Part shown: piece after piece, positions 38,288 to 50,348 of the stretch
Layout: the number at the start of each line of letters is the position of its first letter
Position numbering within the stretch: the stretch's first letter is position 1
From: Haematobia irritans
Lineage: Eukaryota > Arthropoda > Insecta > Diptera > Muscidae
DNA: 64,000 bases
Direction of reading: 5' to 3'
NCBI RefSeq assembly: GCF_050003625.1
Contig: NC_134398.1
Location: 79,268,003 to 79,332,002, forward strand
Translations under genes and position numbers: made by a program
The notes under the pieces: model-generated
Database searches by the model: none
Told to the model about the DNA's origin: nothing
The model's input: only the letters and a program-made list of their open reading frames with translations

Positions 38288-38382
38288 TAGAATACAATGA
38301 AAAACACACAGCAAAGAATCTCTCTGCATTTATGAAGAATGTTTGCGAAGAGTTTGGTATTGCACACAAGGTATCTGGAACT
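38288..38382 (+). pseudogene. hAT transposase relic, second part
   Basis: The frame VEYNEKHTAKNLSAFMKNV, then CEEFGIAHKVSGTV, follows naturally from the piece ending at 33063. In hAT transposases a 'HTAENLxxxL' block lies just after the YIAVTAH region. Similarity ends near 38382. Confidence 0.75.
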
Positions 38383-39350
38383 GTGATTTTTGTCCCATTT
38401 TCCTTTTTTAGGAATTTTTAAAGAACATTTTTTTTTTAAATTAAATTTTTTTTTCAAAACTTGAACGATATCTCTAAAACTGCTTGGAAAATTGAAAAAA
38501 AATGTAAAGACAATTTAAAGAGAATATTGTAAGGGATTTTCTGATATTTTTCTTAATTTTATATGTTGAAGCGTTTTCAAGTTATTCCAATAAATAATTT
38601 TTTGATTGAAATTTATTGCCAATTTCAATTAATTATTTGATTGAATCAATCAAACAGCTGATTGATTTTTGTTTTTTATGTCAAAAGCCAATCACTGTTT
38701 TAATTGATTCAATCACACAAATAATTGATTCCGTGACAAAAGTATTAAAGGTATTACATTTTTCTAGTTTTAAAAACGGAAATCCAAAATGTGGAGTACA
38801 ATTTTGCCACTAGGCAGTTAATTCATCGTATAAAACAGCTTAATTTTTTTCTGTGCAACTACCCTCTTTTTAGAGAATTAATAGAATAATTGTATATTGA
38901 ATTTAGTTTTTTGTTGATTGGAATTCTCTTCACTTATCACTTCCGGACCTTTGTAGACCTTTTTACTATATTCTACTGCATGAGTAAAGATCTTCATTCT
39001 AATAGTTTTTAATATATTCACAGCTTCTTCTTCTACTTTTCTATTCTACTATACACAAAAAAAAAATAATTCATCTATTTTATGAACAAACACGGAAACA
39101 CGGAATTCATAAATTGCATGAAAAAAGTTCATAATTTAAAAAAATTGCTGGTTTTGATTGACTATGACTTCAAACATAATATTTATGAAATGTTTTATAT
39201 TATATGTTAAATGAAAGATACATTCCATTCAATAATGAAAAAATGTAATTTTACATATTATATATTAAAAGAGACATACAGTTAATAAAATTTCCTTTTT
39301 AACTTTTGGTCCTCTTTTTTACCCTCATACTTAATTATGCATATATAATT
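38383..39350. other. AT-rich DNA with MITE-like fragments
   Basis: 38560-38740 is rich in TTGATTGAATCAATC words like family M. 39050-39290 resembles the left part of the long-TIR MITE at 42933 (TACACAAAAAAAAAATAATTC, TTCATAAATTG). No gene. Confidence 0.4.
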
Positions 39351-40049
39351 ACCCAGCGGGAAAATTGCGAAGTACCGCAAAAATCATGCCTTCTTAACCC
39401 ATGATTTTGGGATCCTTAACACCTTCCCATATGCCTTCTCCTATCATGCATGCTAAAATGCCTTGCACTTCCTTTCTAAAAAATGCCCGCAAACATTATT
39501 CTGTGCCTTCTTTGGGAATTGGAAAAAGAAGGACCTACATTGTTGTTATAAGAACGAAAATTCAGTTTTTTATATAATCGTCAAACAAACATTTGTATAA
39601 ACATTTTTAACAGGACACGGTTTTAATCCGATTTGCCTCAAAACTGGAGTTTGCTGTTATTTCGCAAGATGATGTATAGTTAGATATAGTTCTTGATTTT
39701 AGTTTTAGACAATGTAATGTATTCTCATCCATTTGCCAGAAATTTGGAAATTAGTATCCCTCCCCGCCTTCCAGTGTATTTAAAATAGAATATATCTTTA
39801 TACCCTCCACCATAGGAAAAAAAGCAGTAGAAAAGTGAAGTTTTGTATTCGAAACAGCGTTTCTGGCGATGTCTTAAAATTTACGTATTTTTGGGATTAA
39901 GTTGGACATATAGTTAGTTGTAGATCAATTTACCCACATATTTTCCATTGGTTTTACTTTATACGTTTGTTTTAATCGTGATATTTCTCTTTGTCTTCTA
40001 TATTAGTTGTTGTTGTTATAATACAGTTTTGTAATGTTGTTGTGAGAGC

Positions 40050-40620
40050 ATACACACAGAAAAATTTATTTGACTTCAAATCTTTTTAATCTTTTTAAGG
40101 ATTTCGTTATTGAATCTGAGATATTGTTTTTTTAATATAAAGTCACTTTTTTGGAAGCTAACTAGCTTTAGATCTAGGCTCTGTGAATTTAAAGCTAGGA
40201 TATAGGTCTCATTTATTGAATTTTCGTTCACGTTTTGCGATATATCAACACAGGTATACAGCTATAAATAAATTTCGAATAAAAATCCAAATTGTAAAAT
40301 ACATTTTAATGCAACAAATGTTTTCTTATTTTCAAATAAATTTTTAATCAAAAATGCAAAATCTTCCAAATAAGTATTAGCGTATTTTCCAAATAAGTAT
40401 TAGCCTCTTTAATACAAGGTTTCAATATCACAGTTAATTAAAAGATTATTCACTTAAATAATTTTTTTCTTCTTTATATTAAATGAAATCGGCCTTATTT
40501 TAAGGTCCTATAACTTTGATAGAGGCACGAACATTTCAAAGATTCGTGTACTAAATTTAAATAAAATAGATTTTAATTTAAGATTATGAACTTTTTTCAG
40601 TTATTTTTTTTTGTATGTGT
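40050..40620. mobile_element. MITE of about 570 bp
   Basis: ATACACACAGAAAAATTTAT on the left and TTTTTTTTGTATGTGT on the right are roughly inverted. The interior is AT-rich with AAATCTTTTTAA and ATTTTAAGGTCC words. No coding sequence. Confidence 0.4.
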
Positions 40621-40849
40621 GCAGTTTTATCTCTACATGGTTACTATAGTTTGTTCTCCCTTGCTTTTGAAAAATAAAATTTTAAAAAATTAAAAAGTAT
40701 AGCACTTGTTGTATTACATATCAGCCACCCTGTACATATGGGGAGGGTGCTTGCCACTCAAAAAAAATTTTTGTTCAACATTTCAAAAAATTGGCTGAGT
40801 AATATGGGATATAAACTCAAATCGGACGATTATATATACGGGCGCTATA

Positions 40850-40942
40850 TATAAAGGGTGATTCTTTCGATGAGATTTTGCAAATTTTATGCGTTTTTTT
40901 TTTAAAAAAAGTTATCAAGCTCTTAACAAATCACCCTTTATA
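40850..40942. mobile_element. 93-bp MITE with AAGGGTGATT ends
   Basis: TATAAAGGGTGATT and AATCACCCTTTATA are perfect inverted repeats, including the flanking TA. A TA target and such ends suggest a Tc1/mariner-type internal-deletion derivative. Confidence 0.65.
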
Positions 40943-42027
40943 TACCTGACACGATCTCTTTGAAAATTGACAGAGATACTACTATTAACAAGAGCAAACG
41001 TTTTGCCAAATTTCATGTAAATTGGTTGTTCCCTTGAATTAGTACCAGTTTGGGGGTCAAATACCCCACTGTTCGACGGTATACTTTATACAAGTAGCTA
41101 CTATTTATGTAGGTCAGATGGTATTAGGTGTAGCCCACGATCCTCTTGGAGGAGACAATTTTATCACATCCGGTGGAAATTTGATACGTGGCCTGTAACA
41201 ACCAGGCAAAAATTAGTCCAAACCCATCCCCCGATTTTATTTCCTGCGCTTCATTCGATCCAGTTGAAATGTGGTACGTGGTGTTAGTAACTGGCCTCTA
41301 ACAACGATGCAAAAGTGGCCCATATCGGTCCAAAAATATATGTAGCCTCCATAAAAAGCAACTTCCATTATTTATTTATTATTCAATTTATTATAATTAC
41401 AAATTACAATAAACTTATTTATACGGGCACTAGCAACTAGAGGCTATCGGCCTAAGCAATTTCCATATTTGGTTACCTACGCTTCTGCAGGGGGATATTT
41501 CATACGATCCAATCGAAATTGGAAATTTTATGTTAACCGATCAAGAACTGATTTAGCTTATATAGATATTTAATCTACCTCCATGTACATTGAGGCAATG
41601 TTAAGAGGTTTTAAGATACATTGTCTTTAGTATAACTTACTGTATTACGAAACATGGTGGATGGACCATAAGACTCGCCCTGCCTGACATTACGGTCGTA
41701 TTTACTTATTTTTACAGTGCGGTTAAATAAATAAACATAAATCTTTCTAAATAATTAATAATTAAATTAATAATAACAAAAATCTATAACTTTGCCTATG
41801 GTAGAATCTGTTCGAACCCACCAATGATCCCATACTCATTCTTTGTTGGCTGCCAAGCTATTAATTTACTTATTTCTAGTTACTCCTAACTTTGGCCTTC
41901 TAGAAGGCATTATCTGTAACATATAAAAGATCCGATACCCATTATACGTTCACTTCCAACGGAAGGGAACGCGGAATGACCTCACGTGTAGCTTAAGTTT
42001 ACCTTTTGGTGCCCACATCACATAAAT

Positions 42028-42098
42028 GTGTCGTAGGCCAGTGGATGAGTGTAGGACTATCAATAACGAGGACCCCGGTTCAAATCCCGACGGAGCAG
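42028..42098 (+). other. tRNA-like module
   Basis: A box TAGGCCAGTGG and B box CCGGTTCAAATCCC at normal spacing. The stem ends do not pair well, so it is not a tRNA gene. Confidence 0.5.
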
Positions 42099-42606
42099 AA
42101 AAATAAAAATATTAAATATTAAAATCACAAAAATAAAATAAACTGTATAGGAAAAGTAAGTCAAATTAAGTTCTAACGTAAAAGGCATGAGGGCAAATAT
42201 TCAGTTCATAGACAACCTCGCCTTCAAAATATTTATTTTTACACGCTTTCTTTTATGCCTTCCTGTCCAGGCCTTTTTGAGGGCCTTCTTTGGAAGGCAT
42301 GATTTTTGTACTTAGTATGAAGGCCTGATAACATGGCATCGACGACACCACCTCTAGAAGGCATACGAATAGAAGCGAGAGGCAAGGCCTTGGTCTCCAA
42401 TCCAATCCAATGTTATTTTGAAATGAACACGTAATGCAGCGCCCAGGCCTTATAGCTACCCGGACAGCACTTCCATCATCGATTCCACGTCGCTTCCATT
42501 TCCCGCTGGGTAGTCAAAGTTTATGAACACACATATTAAACCAAACTCATTAACATTGATCATGCAAAGATCCAAATTGTTTATGTTGTTTTATTCCACC
42601 AACCTC

Positions 42607-42840
42607 TATTCCGATTCTATGTTAAGCCTAATGACAAGGGACCTCGCTTTTATAGCCGAGTTCCACATTGCAGTGAAACCACTTAGAGAAGCTTTGAAAC
42701 ACTCAGAAATGTCACCAGCATTACTGAGGTGGGTAGTCCACCGCTGAAAAACTTTTTGGTGTTTGGTCGAAACTGGGTTTTTGAACCCCGACCCTGTGTA
42801 TGCAAGGCGGGCATGCTAGCCATTGCACCACTGTGGCTCC
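42607..42840 (-). mobile_element. tRNA-headed SINE, copy 3, truncated
   Basis: Reverse-strand head and body (AGTGGTGCAATGGCTAGCAT; GGTGGACTACCCACCTCAG region), lacking the 3' tail. The B-box region is altered (CGGGGTTCAAAAACC), so Pol III activity is doubtful. Confidence 0.75.
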
Positions 42841-42932
42841 CATCCACGAGCATACGTCTGTTACCTACATTAATTCATTATACTAATTTAAGCTTTCAAT
42901 ACATGTATACCGAATACAATAATTTCTCTACA

Positions 42933-43987
42933 ACACACAAAAAAATAAAATATGAGTTTGTACATAAATTTGTAAAACTTTTTAATAATATATAGGGACG
43001 GTTTCATGAAATTAATGAACATTTACTTAATGTATCAAAAAATTCTGGGTTTCTCTTAGCGTGAGAGAGCCAAAACATGGAGTTACTCTCATATGTTTAT
43101 TTGCTCTTTAAGAAAATACTTTATAACATAGCGAATTTCGTTTGTCTAAAATTTCGTTCCTGAGGAAAGTATTTTTTCTTTGGATGAACACGTGAGTTTT
43201 ATGTGTTTGCGTTTTTCAGTACAGTTTGAGTCGCCGTCGCGATTCGAAGATTATTTATTGCTGTAAAAAATTGATGAAAAAACAATATTAACTGGAAGCG
43301 ATGGTGCTCATGTTTATAAATAATATAAAATATTATAAAATTATGTTCTTTGCTAGTTGGACTTTAATGTGGCTTTTAATAAATGGGTTCATACATTTTG
43401 ACCAATTATACAGGCATTAATAATCAGGGGGAAAAAAATCGAAAAGAATAGTTACATGTAATGTATGAAGTTTTTAGTATATTTTATGTAAAAGTACATG
43501 TTTTTCAATAACAAAAATATGTATACTTCATTTATAATATTAAAAATTCAATTCATATTATGTATACATTCGTAGTCAATGAAAACCTGAATTTTTTATT
43601 TTATGAATTGTTTTTATATAATTTATGAAACCCGTGTTTGGAAAATTTTTGTGAACACTATTAATAAAATAAATGTATCATTTTTTAACTTTGATTGAGC
43701 TTATCTCTTATTGTAACATATTGTATGAATTTTAAGCTTGTGTTGTAAATATATGAAAGCGACACTATGTGCCGTACGTCAAGAGAAAACCAGTATTTTT
43801 TCGGATATATTATGTAAAGTTTCATGAATGTTATGAAAGAGTACATATATTATTTAAAAAAAGCATGATTCCATAAAAAGCATTTACGAAAACAATATAT
43901 TATGTAAATGTTGTTTATGAAAAAGTTCATAAATTTAAAAACTGTCCAAATGTATGTTCAAATTCATATTTTATTTTTTTTTGTGTA
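42933..43987. mobile_element. Long-TIR MITE (1.06 kb)
   Basis: The left ACACAAAAAAATAAAATATG, then TTTGTACATAAATTTG, pairs with the right end read in reverse (ACACAAAAAAAAATAAAATA, then TTTGAACATACATTTG), giving imperfect terminal inverted repeats of 50 bases or more. The interior is AT-rich with TTCATGAA / TTATGAA words. No ORF of interest. Confidence 0.6.
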
Positions 43988-44647
43988 CCATATTTAATAT
44001 TTTTGTTATCATATGGGAAATTCCATTTAATTGTAAGAGAAAGAAATCTCTCTCTGGCTTGTATGTAATAAACCATAAAATCAAAGCCTGGAGGAGCAAC
44101 TACTTATTCTTATGATGATGATGATGATATCGTAAAATTGCCTATAAAAAACTGCCACGTTCCTATAATAATGTAAATCTTAAATAAATATGTCGCGCAT
44201 ATTCATTCCAGGGACTACATAAATGTTGGTTTGTATGGGCAATGGGATGTGTGCTCCGAAATAGTCAGAGGAAATTACTTTTGAAGCGGAGTAATCAATA
44301 ATCGTTTACCAAAAGGCCATTAAACACATAAAAAAGCATCTCTTTTGTTATTTATTGTGCCAAATTGCTTCCATCTGGGAGAGAAATCTTCCTTGAAAAA
44401 GGGGTATTAAATTTTACATGCAGCAATTTGAACAACTTGACGTGGTTTTAGTTTCTTGAAAATTTTCATTTTTATTGATTATTAATCTCAACGGCAATTT
44501 CTGTATATCTGCAAATAGTTTAGAAAAATATATAAAATACCGAAATATCGGCAGAATATTATGTATCATGGATTTCATACCAAATTCTGCCATCCACAAA
44601 CGAAGTACTTGAGTGAATTTTAAGTAAAAATGAGCTTTAAATACCTA
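43988..44647. other. Non-coding stretch
   Basis: A (GAT)n run at 44114-44130 and otherwise unassigned AT-rich DNA. No gene seen. Confidence 0.4.
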
Positions 44648-45084
44648 CACCCTCAAAAAAAAATCGCTTCTGTAACATATACTCCCAAACATATTTTGCT
44701 TCAAGCATATAAATTTTTGGGTATTGCCCAAACATTTATATGCTTGATTTCTTCCAATATATAATATGTTTGAAAGCATATTGTTCTAAACAATATAATA
44801 TGTTTGGGTGGTCTAAGTTCCAAACATTTTGTATTGTTCCATCCAAATTCAATAATGTTGTCTTCCAAAAAATTATATGTTCTTATGTGAACATATAATA
44901 TGTTTGGAAACATTTTGAACCCAAAAATATTATATGCTTAGAAGAATTTTCTCCCAAAGAAGATTGTGCTAAAATTTTTTTCTGCCTAATTGTATATTCC
45001 CTCACATTTTTCTCACTTTTTCTGTAATACAAACATTTTAGAAGAAATTATTGTATTTTATAATTTTTTTTAATTTTACCTTTT

Positions 45085-45153
45085 GCCGGACGGGGATTCG
45101 TACGGCGGACCACAGAGTTTGTAACCAGCACACTAACCACTGGCCTACGTAGC
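45085..45153 (-). other. tRNA-like module 1 of H3
   Basis: Minus strand, A box retained (TAGGCCAGTGG); the B box is mutated (GTACGAATCCCC). Confidence 0.5.
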
Positions 45154-45260
45154 TGTTATGGTCATCAAGAGATAATTATCGTTATAAGGTATATTTATAT
45201 AGCATAGCTTGCGGCGCCCACGAGCTGATGCAAACATAACATTGTTAAACATACATTTGT

Positions 45261-45326
45261 TGGCAGCGGGGAGCAGTGGTTGGCCGTCCGCCTTGCGTGA
45301 CAGGGGACCTGGGTTCGACCAATACC
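45261..45326 (+). other. tRNA-like module 2 of H3
   Basis: GGGGAGCAGTGGTTGG and GGGTTCGACC; a few bases are lost before the T-run. Confidence 0.5.
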
Positions 45327-46149
45327 ATTTTTTTTTTAATATATTTTTTAACATATATTCCAGAGACGTTCGGAAGTTCCCGAAAAGATGTTCAGCATTA
45401 CATACTATTATATTAAATTTTTACTACGAAATTGTAAAGTGTGTTTTATAAGAGACTTAAAGTCAGAAAAGAAAAGTGTTTGATATAAACGAAATGTACT
45501 GAGTTCAAATCAAATATTATTTTTTTATTGCAACAATAAAAATTGTGTAACAAATAAAGGTTTTTGTATACAAGTTTAAAATTTTCGAAGAAATTCAAAA
45601 ACTCTTACAAAAGAAGAACGTGAAGTAGAGTATATATAAATATTTTTCCATCGAATCCTAAGGTTAACGATAACCATTCAAAAGCACATTATATTTAAAT
45701 TCTAAACAGTAATTTTAAAACAGCACATAAATTTATTTTGGTATGAACAATTGTTTGCTAGCATGTAACACCATTAATTTAGAAATACAAATAAATATGA
45801 ATTTTTATTAACGAATAATTTTGTACTTAATTTAATTCTTAAGGCCGGTATAAATTGGCATTATCACGTTAAAATGGCCATGTTTACCCTTTTACTTTTC
45901 TTTAATAATTTCTTTTAAAGAAAATAAACTTATTCAATTGTTGTTTTGGATCTTTCCCCACCATGTTATAATACAATTTACCGGAAAAAGTTGTAATGTT
46001 ATTCTGTTTTTGCCGCTAAAATGAGAAATAATTTTAGCGACAAAACTCGAACTCAATGCCCACTTTTATTTTCGAAAAAATCCGTCAACTCCTTTTGGAC
46101 TACTCATTAATAAAGAGGAACTAATCTTTGTTTTTATAGATCTTCAAAG

Positions 46150-46645
46150 GTCGATGCTTTCAATGAAGTCGTGTTGTCGTTATAATTGAGTGATTTGACT
46201 TAAAAATGGGTATCTTAACATGAAAGAACAAATTTTGGACTAAGGTCAACTTGACTTTAATAATTCAGAAAAATTCTTTAAAATTAATGAAACTGTCTAT
46301 AAATTTGTTGCATTTTTGCATCTTGACTACAAGGCAAAAATCATTCAAAAATATGATATGCTTTTCAATACTTTATTTTAAAGACATTTTTTACTTGAAA
46401 CATAGTATAATTTCTACTGGAAGTCTTGTTTTTAACGGACATTTTATAGCATATGAAAAAAAGCTGAAAAAACGAAAAACTGAAATGTGCTTCGTAGAGT
46501 CAAGTACACAAAACCCCATTTAAAAGAGAATTGTGTCTTAAAAGCATCCTTACTTGTATTCTCCGCTTCTTTGGTTCGGAATCAATATCAAAATTGTTAA
46601 AGTGGAGACACAATCTTTGGAACCGGACATGCTTTTTGTTCAGTG
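46150..46645 (-). mobile_element. Family K element, copy 2
   Basis: Reverse copy of 25872-26464: TTTCAATGAAGTCG, GACTTAAAAATGGGTATC and CTCCGCTTCTTTGG blocks, ending in CAGTG followed by TA. Its other end is not clear. It lies within H3, splitting the H sequence before TAGTGCCCTTTCGTTA. A 90-codon ORF in it (46251-46523) has no support from copy 1. Confidence 0.55.
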
Positions 46646-46961
46646 TATAGTGCCCTTTCGTTAGTTTTTATGAAGATCCCTTTAATTACCTTTGTTTGAA
46701 TATTTTGACTTACTCATCCTACGTTCCGATTTGTTTTGACGAAACAAAAAAATTGTGCCCGTAATGCGAAAATGATAAACAAAACTCATGCTCTTTTTTT
46801 CAAATATATTTTATCTTGGTTCCGAATGAATTTTCTCTCCGAATACTCATTTTAATATTTTACTTAAGCATATACAATTTTTGGCGAAGTCTTATATCAC
46901 AACATATATATTTTTACTCATAATATGTAAATTTATACTTGTTTATATTCACACATAGTAT

Positions 46962-47890
46962 TTATACCCTAAACCACATAGTGGTCAGGGTATAATAAGT
47001 TTGATCGGCCAAAAAATGTGCCTACCAGAAATATTGATTTTAGACCCCATAAAATATATACCGATCGACTCAGAATCACCTCCTGAGTCGATCTAGCGCT
47101 TGGTGTCCGTCCGTCTGTCCATGTATTTGTTGTTCACAGGATTCCGGTCGCAATTATTAACCGATTTTGATGAAATTTGGTACAGGGGGTTTTTTGGGCA
47201 CAAGGACGAACGCTATTGAATTTGGAAGAAATCGGATCAAATTTAGACCTAGCTCCCATATATATGTATCGCCCGATTTCGACAAATGCGGTCACGGTGC
47301 GCGTTTTTTCAAACGGATCGTCACCAAATTTGGCAAAAGGTAATCTTTCCCATCGCCCTTCAAGTCTGCAAAATGTCATCCAAATCGGTTCAGATTTAGC
47401 TATAGCTCCCATACATATGTACCGCCCGATTTTTCTAAATTTGGCCATAAAACCCTTATTTATCAACCGATCTTACTCAAATGTGGCTAAATGTAGTCTT
47501 CTATAGCACTAACTATATGTGCAAAAAATCGTCGAAATCGGTTCACATTTAGATATAGCTCCCATATATATGTACAGCCCGATTTTCCCAAATTTGGCCA
47601 TAGAACCCTTATTTATTTACCGATCTTACTAAAAGTTGGCTAGATCCAGTCCTCTATAGTACTAACTATATTTGCAAAATTTCATCGAAATCGGTTCAGA
47701 TGTAGATATAGCTCCCATATATGTATCACCCGATTTTGAAAAATTCGCCCCTAATAACTTTATGTTTGACCTTACAGGCCTCATTTCTTAACTGATCTTA
47801 CTCAAATCTTGCACAAGGTAACCTTTTGTGGTATTAATCAAACCAGCAAAATATTAAGCAAATTGGTTCAAATTTAGATATAGCTTCCAT
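46962..47890 (+). mobile_element. INE-1-like element e, 5' part
   Basis: 5' hairpin (TATACCCTAAACCACATAGTGG then GGGTATAA), GTCCGTCCGTCTGTCC, and units with GGTTCAGATTTAGCTATAGC and CGCCCGATTTT. It is split at 47890 by a hAT-type element and continues at 52183. A matching 3' end occurs at 57801-57957 after further insertions. Confidence 0.7.
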
Positions 47891-49667
47891 CATTGGCGTA
47901 GCTAGGGGGGTGCTGGGGGGGCTATGCCCCCCCCAGAATAGTTCTTGCCCCCCCCAGAATAATCAAAGCTACAGTTGTTTTATATTTTAATTCAAGCTTT
48001 GCGATGTGTTTAATCCAATTAAGATTGTGGCAGAGAGAGTATGTTAAGCATATTTTTTAGTATTGATATTTACATTACAACTAAAAACACGTAATAAAAA
48101 CACTAAAAGGAAACTTGAGACGCACATTTTCAAAAATAGTCAATTTATAACTACGTTGATTAAAATCAAAAATCGTCACATGCCCAATTTACCATCTAAA
48201 ATCGTCAAAATCACGAAAAATCCACAGAGTTGGCACCGCTGCTCTCGACAGTTGCTTCGTTGTATTCTGTTCTCAGAGAATTTTTAAAAACTAATCGAAG
48301 ATAGACGTTTTATAATATTCAATTTATTTTTTGCCTTTTATTTAATTTTTTATTCTTAGTATTTTTTATACACGATGAATATGTTAAGTTTATGTTTTGC
48401 TTTATGATTTCTAGTCCTGTTTTAAAACACACATTTTAAATAAAATATTTTTCAAACACATACTTAAAGCAATGCTTTTATTTTTTGTTATATTACACTG
48501 TTAGAAAAATATGTTTTTCATATGTTCCGATATAAACAAAATGTGTTTCGGGCACGATTTTAAACCACAATATATTTAAGTGCGAACATGTAATTTTCCT
48601 AAACTAACACTAAATGTTTGGGACATCTATGTTAATATGTTAGAATATATTATGTTTGGGGCATGAATGTTCCATAAAAATCATATGTGTGAATACAAAC
48701 ATATATACATTTACAAATTTCAACTAAACATACATATGTTGTGATATTTTATTCAAAGCGACAGAGAGAGTATAGAGAGAAATAGAGATGGAAACCGGGA
48801 GAGTTGACGAAAGATATCAACATAACACAGCGAAAGAATCAATAAGGCCAAAAATTTGATATGCTTAAGTCTAAATAATATTTAATTTGAATAAAGAGAA
48901 TAGACATTCGGAACCAGGAGAATAGACATTTGAAAAACAAACAGCATATGTTTTCGCCTTGAGAGCAGCATTTTATGTATGTGTGGACATGTGTTTTGTT
49001 TATTATTTTGGCATGATGGGCACAATTTTTTTCTTGGTTTGTTACAAGAAATCAGGGGTCTTCATAAAAATAACGAAAGGGCACTATAGTCTATTTAGAG
49101 TTGGGACAGTAAAATGAAATAAGGAGGAAATAGTGAAAAATTACACAGTAAAATGTAAAAAAAACAAAGTTTAGTTTCTCTTTATTAAAAAGTAGTCCAC
49201 GAGGAGTTGACGGACACCATCAAATATAAAAGCGGGCATTAAGTTCGACTTTGCAGCTAAAACAATTTAAAAAGTTTATTTTCTTTAAAATGAATTATTA
49301 AAGAAAAATAAAAGGAATTTTAGAGCGATGGTGTTAAATGCTAGTAAAAAACTGTTCACTCCTAAATAAATTTATGTTTATATTATAAAATTATGTATGT
49401 ATGTTTATACTCGACTCCACGTTCTTCTTTTGTTAGTTTTTGAATTCCTTCCAAATTTTAAAGTTTTGTACAAAAACAGTTTTTTATTACAAGATTGTTA
49501 TTTTTGCAATAAAAAATAATATTTTATCCAAAAATCATTCAATTTCGTTTATATCAAGCACTGTTACTGACTATAAATCTTTAATAACGCACATTTCGAT
49601 GTTTCATTTAAAAAAATTAATATAGTATAAATATAAATGTGTAAATTAAAAAAAAAAAAAAAAAATG

Positions 49668-49741
49668 TTCGGTTGGAGCAGGGATTGAACCCACGACCCT
49701 TTGCATGCAAGGCAGACATGCTAACCACTGCTCCACGTGGC
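49668..49741 (-). other. tRNA-like module 2 of H4
   Basis: Minus strand GCCACGTGGAGCAGTGGTTA and GGGTTCAATCCC; anticodon-loop position CTTGCAT. A long T-run follows its 3' end. Confidence 0.6.
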
Positions 49742-49856
49742 AAAAATATGTATGTTTCTGTTAAATAATGTTATGTTTGCATGGGCTCGTGGGCGCTGCA
49801 AACTATGCTATATAAATGTAACTTAAAACGATAATTATCTACTGGTGACTATAACA

Positions 49857-49929
49857 GCTACGTAGCCCAGTGGATAGTGTGTTGGCTTACAAACTGTATG
49901 GTCCTCGGTTCGATTCTCCGTGCAGGCGA
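49857..49929 (+). other. tRNA-like module 1 of H4
   Basis: A box TAGCCCAGTGG and B box CGGTTCGATTCTCC at tRNA spacing; anticodon-loop position CTTACAA. Confidence 0.6.
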
Positions 49930-50293
49930 AAGGTAAAATTTAAAAAATTTATAAAAGTGAATAATTTATTCAACATTATTTGTATTACAGAGAAAGGTGC
50001 CAATAACTAAACAATTTGGTGGAAGTGAAAATTACGAGTATGTTAGGGAATGAGCACAATCGTGTTTGGGAAAAATTCTTCCAAGCATATAATATTTTTG
50101 GCTCAAAATGCTTCCAAACATATAATATGTTCACATAAAACAAACATATTAATGTTTCGGCAGTATGCAATAATATATGTGCTTCCTGCAAAATATGTTT
50201 GGAACATATGTTAAAGAAGCGATTTTTTTTGAGGGTGTAAATAATGGTAAGTTGCTATTTGATTATTTATAGCGGTGTCGTGGAACCGGCTCC

Positions 50294-50348
50294 CACACAC
50301 AATAAAATATTTTTTGTCTTCAACCATGAAATTAATTGATCTAATTAA
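50294..50348. mobile_element. Family M MITE, left piece
   Basis: CACACACAATAAAATATTTT, then ACCATGAAATTAATTGATCT, as at the left of the MITE at 5756. The right piece resumes at 51913 (AATTGAAATG...AATTAAAAAATTAATTG), so the INE-1-like element at 50349-51912 lies inside it. Confidence 0.6.

Larger units (their letters stand above)
39797..41716 (+). mobile_element. Degenerate INE-1-like element
   Basis: It starts TTTATACCCTCCACCAT and ends after GCCTGCCTGACATTACGG and TATTTACTTATTTTT, a decayed version of the 3' hairpin and CTTGTTTT end. Internal ATCGGACGAT and ATTTGATACGTGGCC-type words repeat. Two younger MITEs lie in it. Confidence 0.45.
39351..42511. mobile_element. ACCCAGCGGG-ended element (3.2 kb) with nested repeats
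   Basis: The left end ACCCAGCGGGAAA is the exact reverse complement of the right end TTTCCCGCTGGGT. AAAATCATGCCTTCTT near the left and GGCATGATTTTTGTAC near the right extend the inversion. No target duplication was seen. Inside are a degenerate INE-1-like element (39797-41716), two MITEs and a tRNA-like module at 42028. No transposase was found. Confidence 0.55.
44648..46961 (+). mobile_element. Element H, copy 3, 3' end cut off
   Basis: It begins CACCCTCAAAAAAAAATCGC after TA and has the H layout with both tRNA-like modules. It includes an extra ATATGTTTGG-rich segment near 44740-44880. A family K element lies in it at 46150-46645. It stops at 46961 where an INE-1-like element begins. Confidence 0.75.
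48496..50237 (-). mobile_element. Element H, copy 4 (1.74 kb)
   Basis: Complete and reversed: CACTGTTAGAAAAATATG on the left, TTTTTTTTGAGGGTG on the right, flanked by TA at 48494-48495 and 50238-50239. Very similar to H1 along its length. Confidence 0.8.

Noticed and set aside
48063..48287. 74-codon ORF inside the hAT-type element as transposase remnant
   Set aside because: It lacks an ATG start and shows no hAT motif.
49857..49929. Real tRNA gene
   Set aside because: A and B boxes are good, but acceptor and T stems do not pair properly and the same module recurs at the same place in every H copy, so it is part of a repeat.
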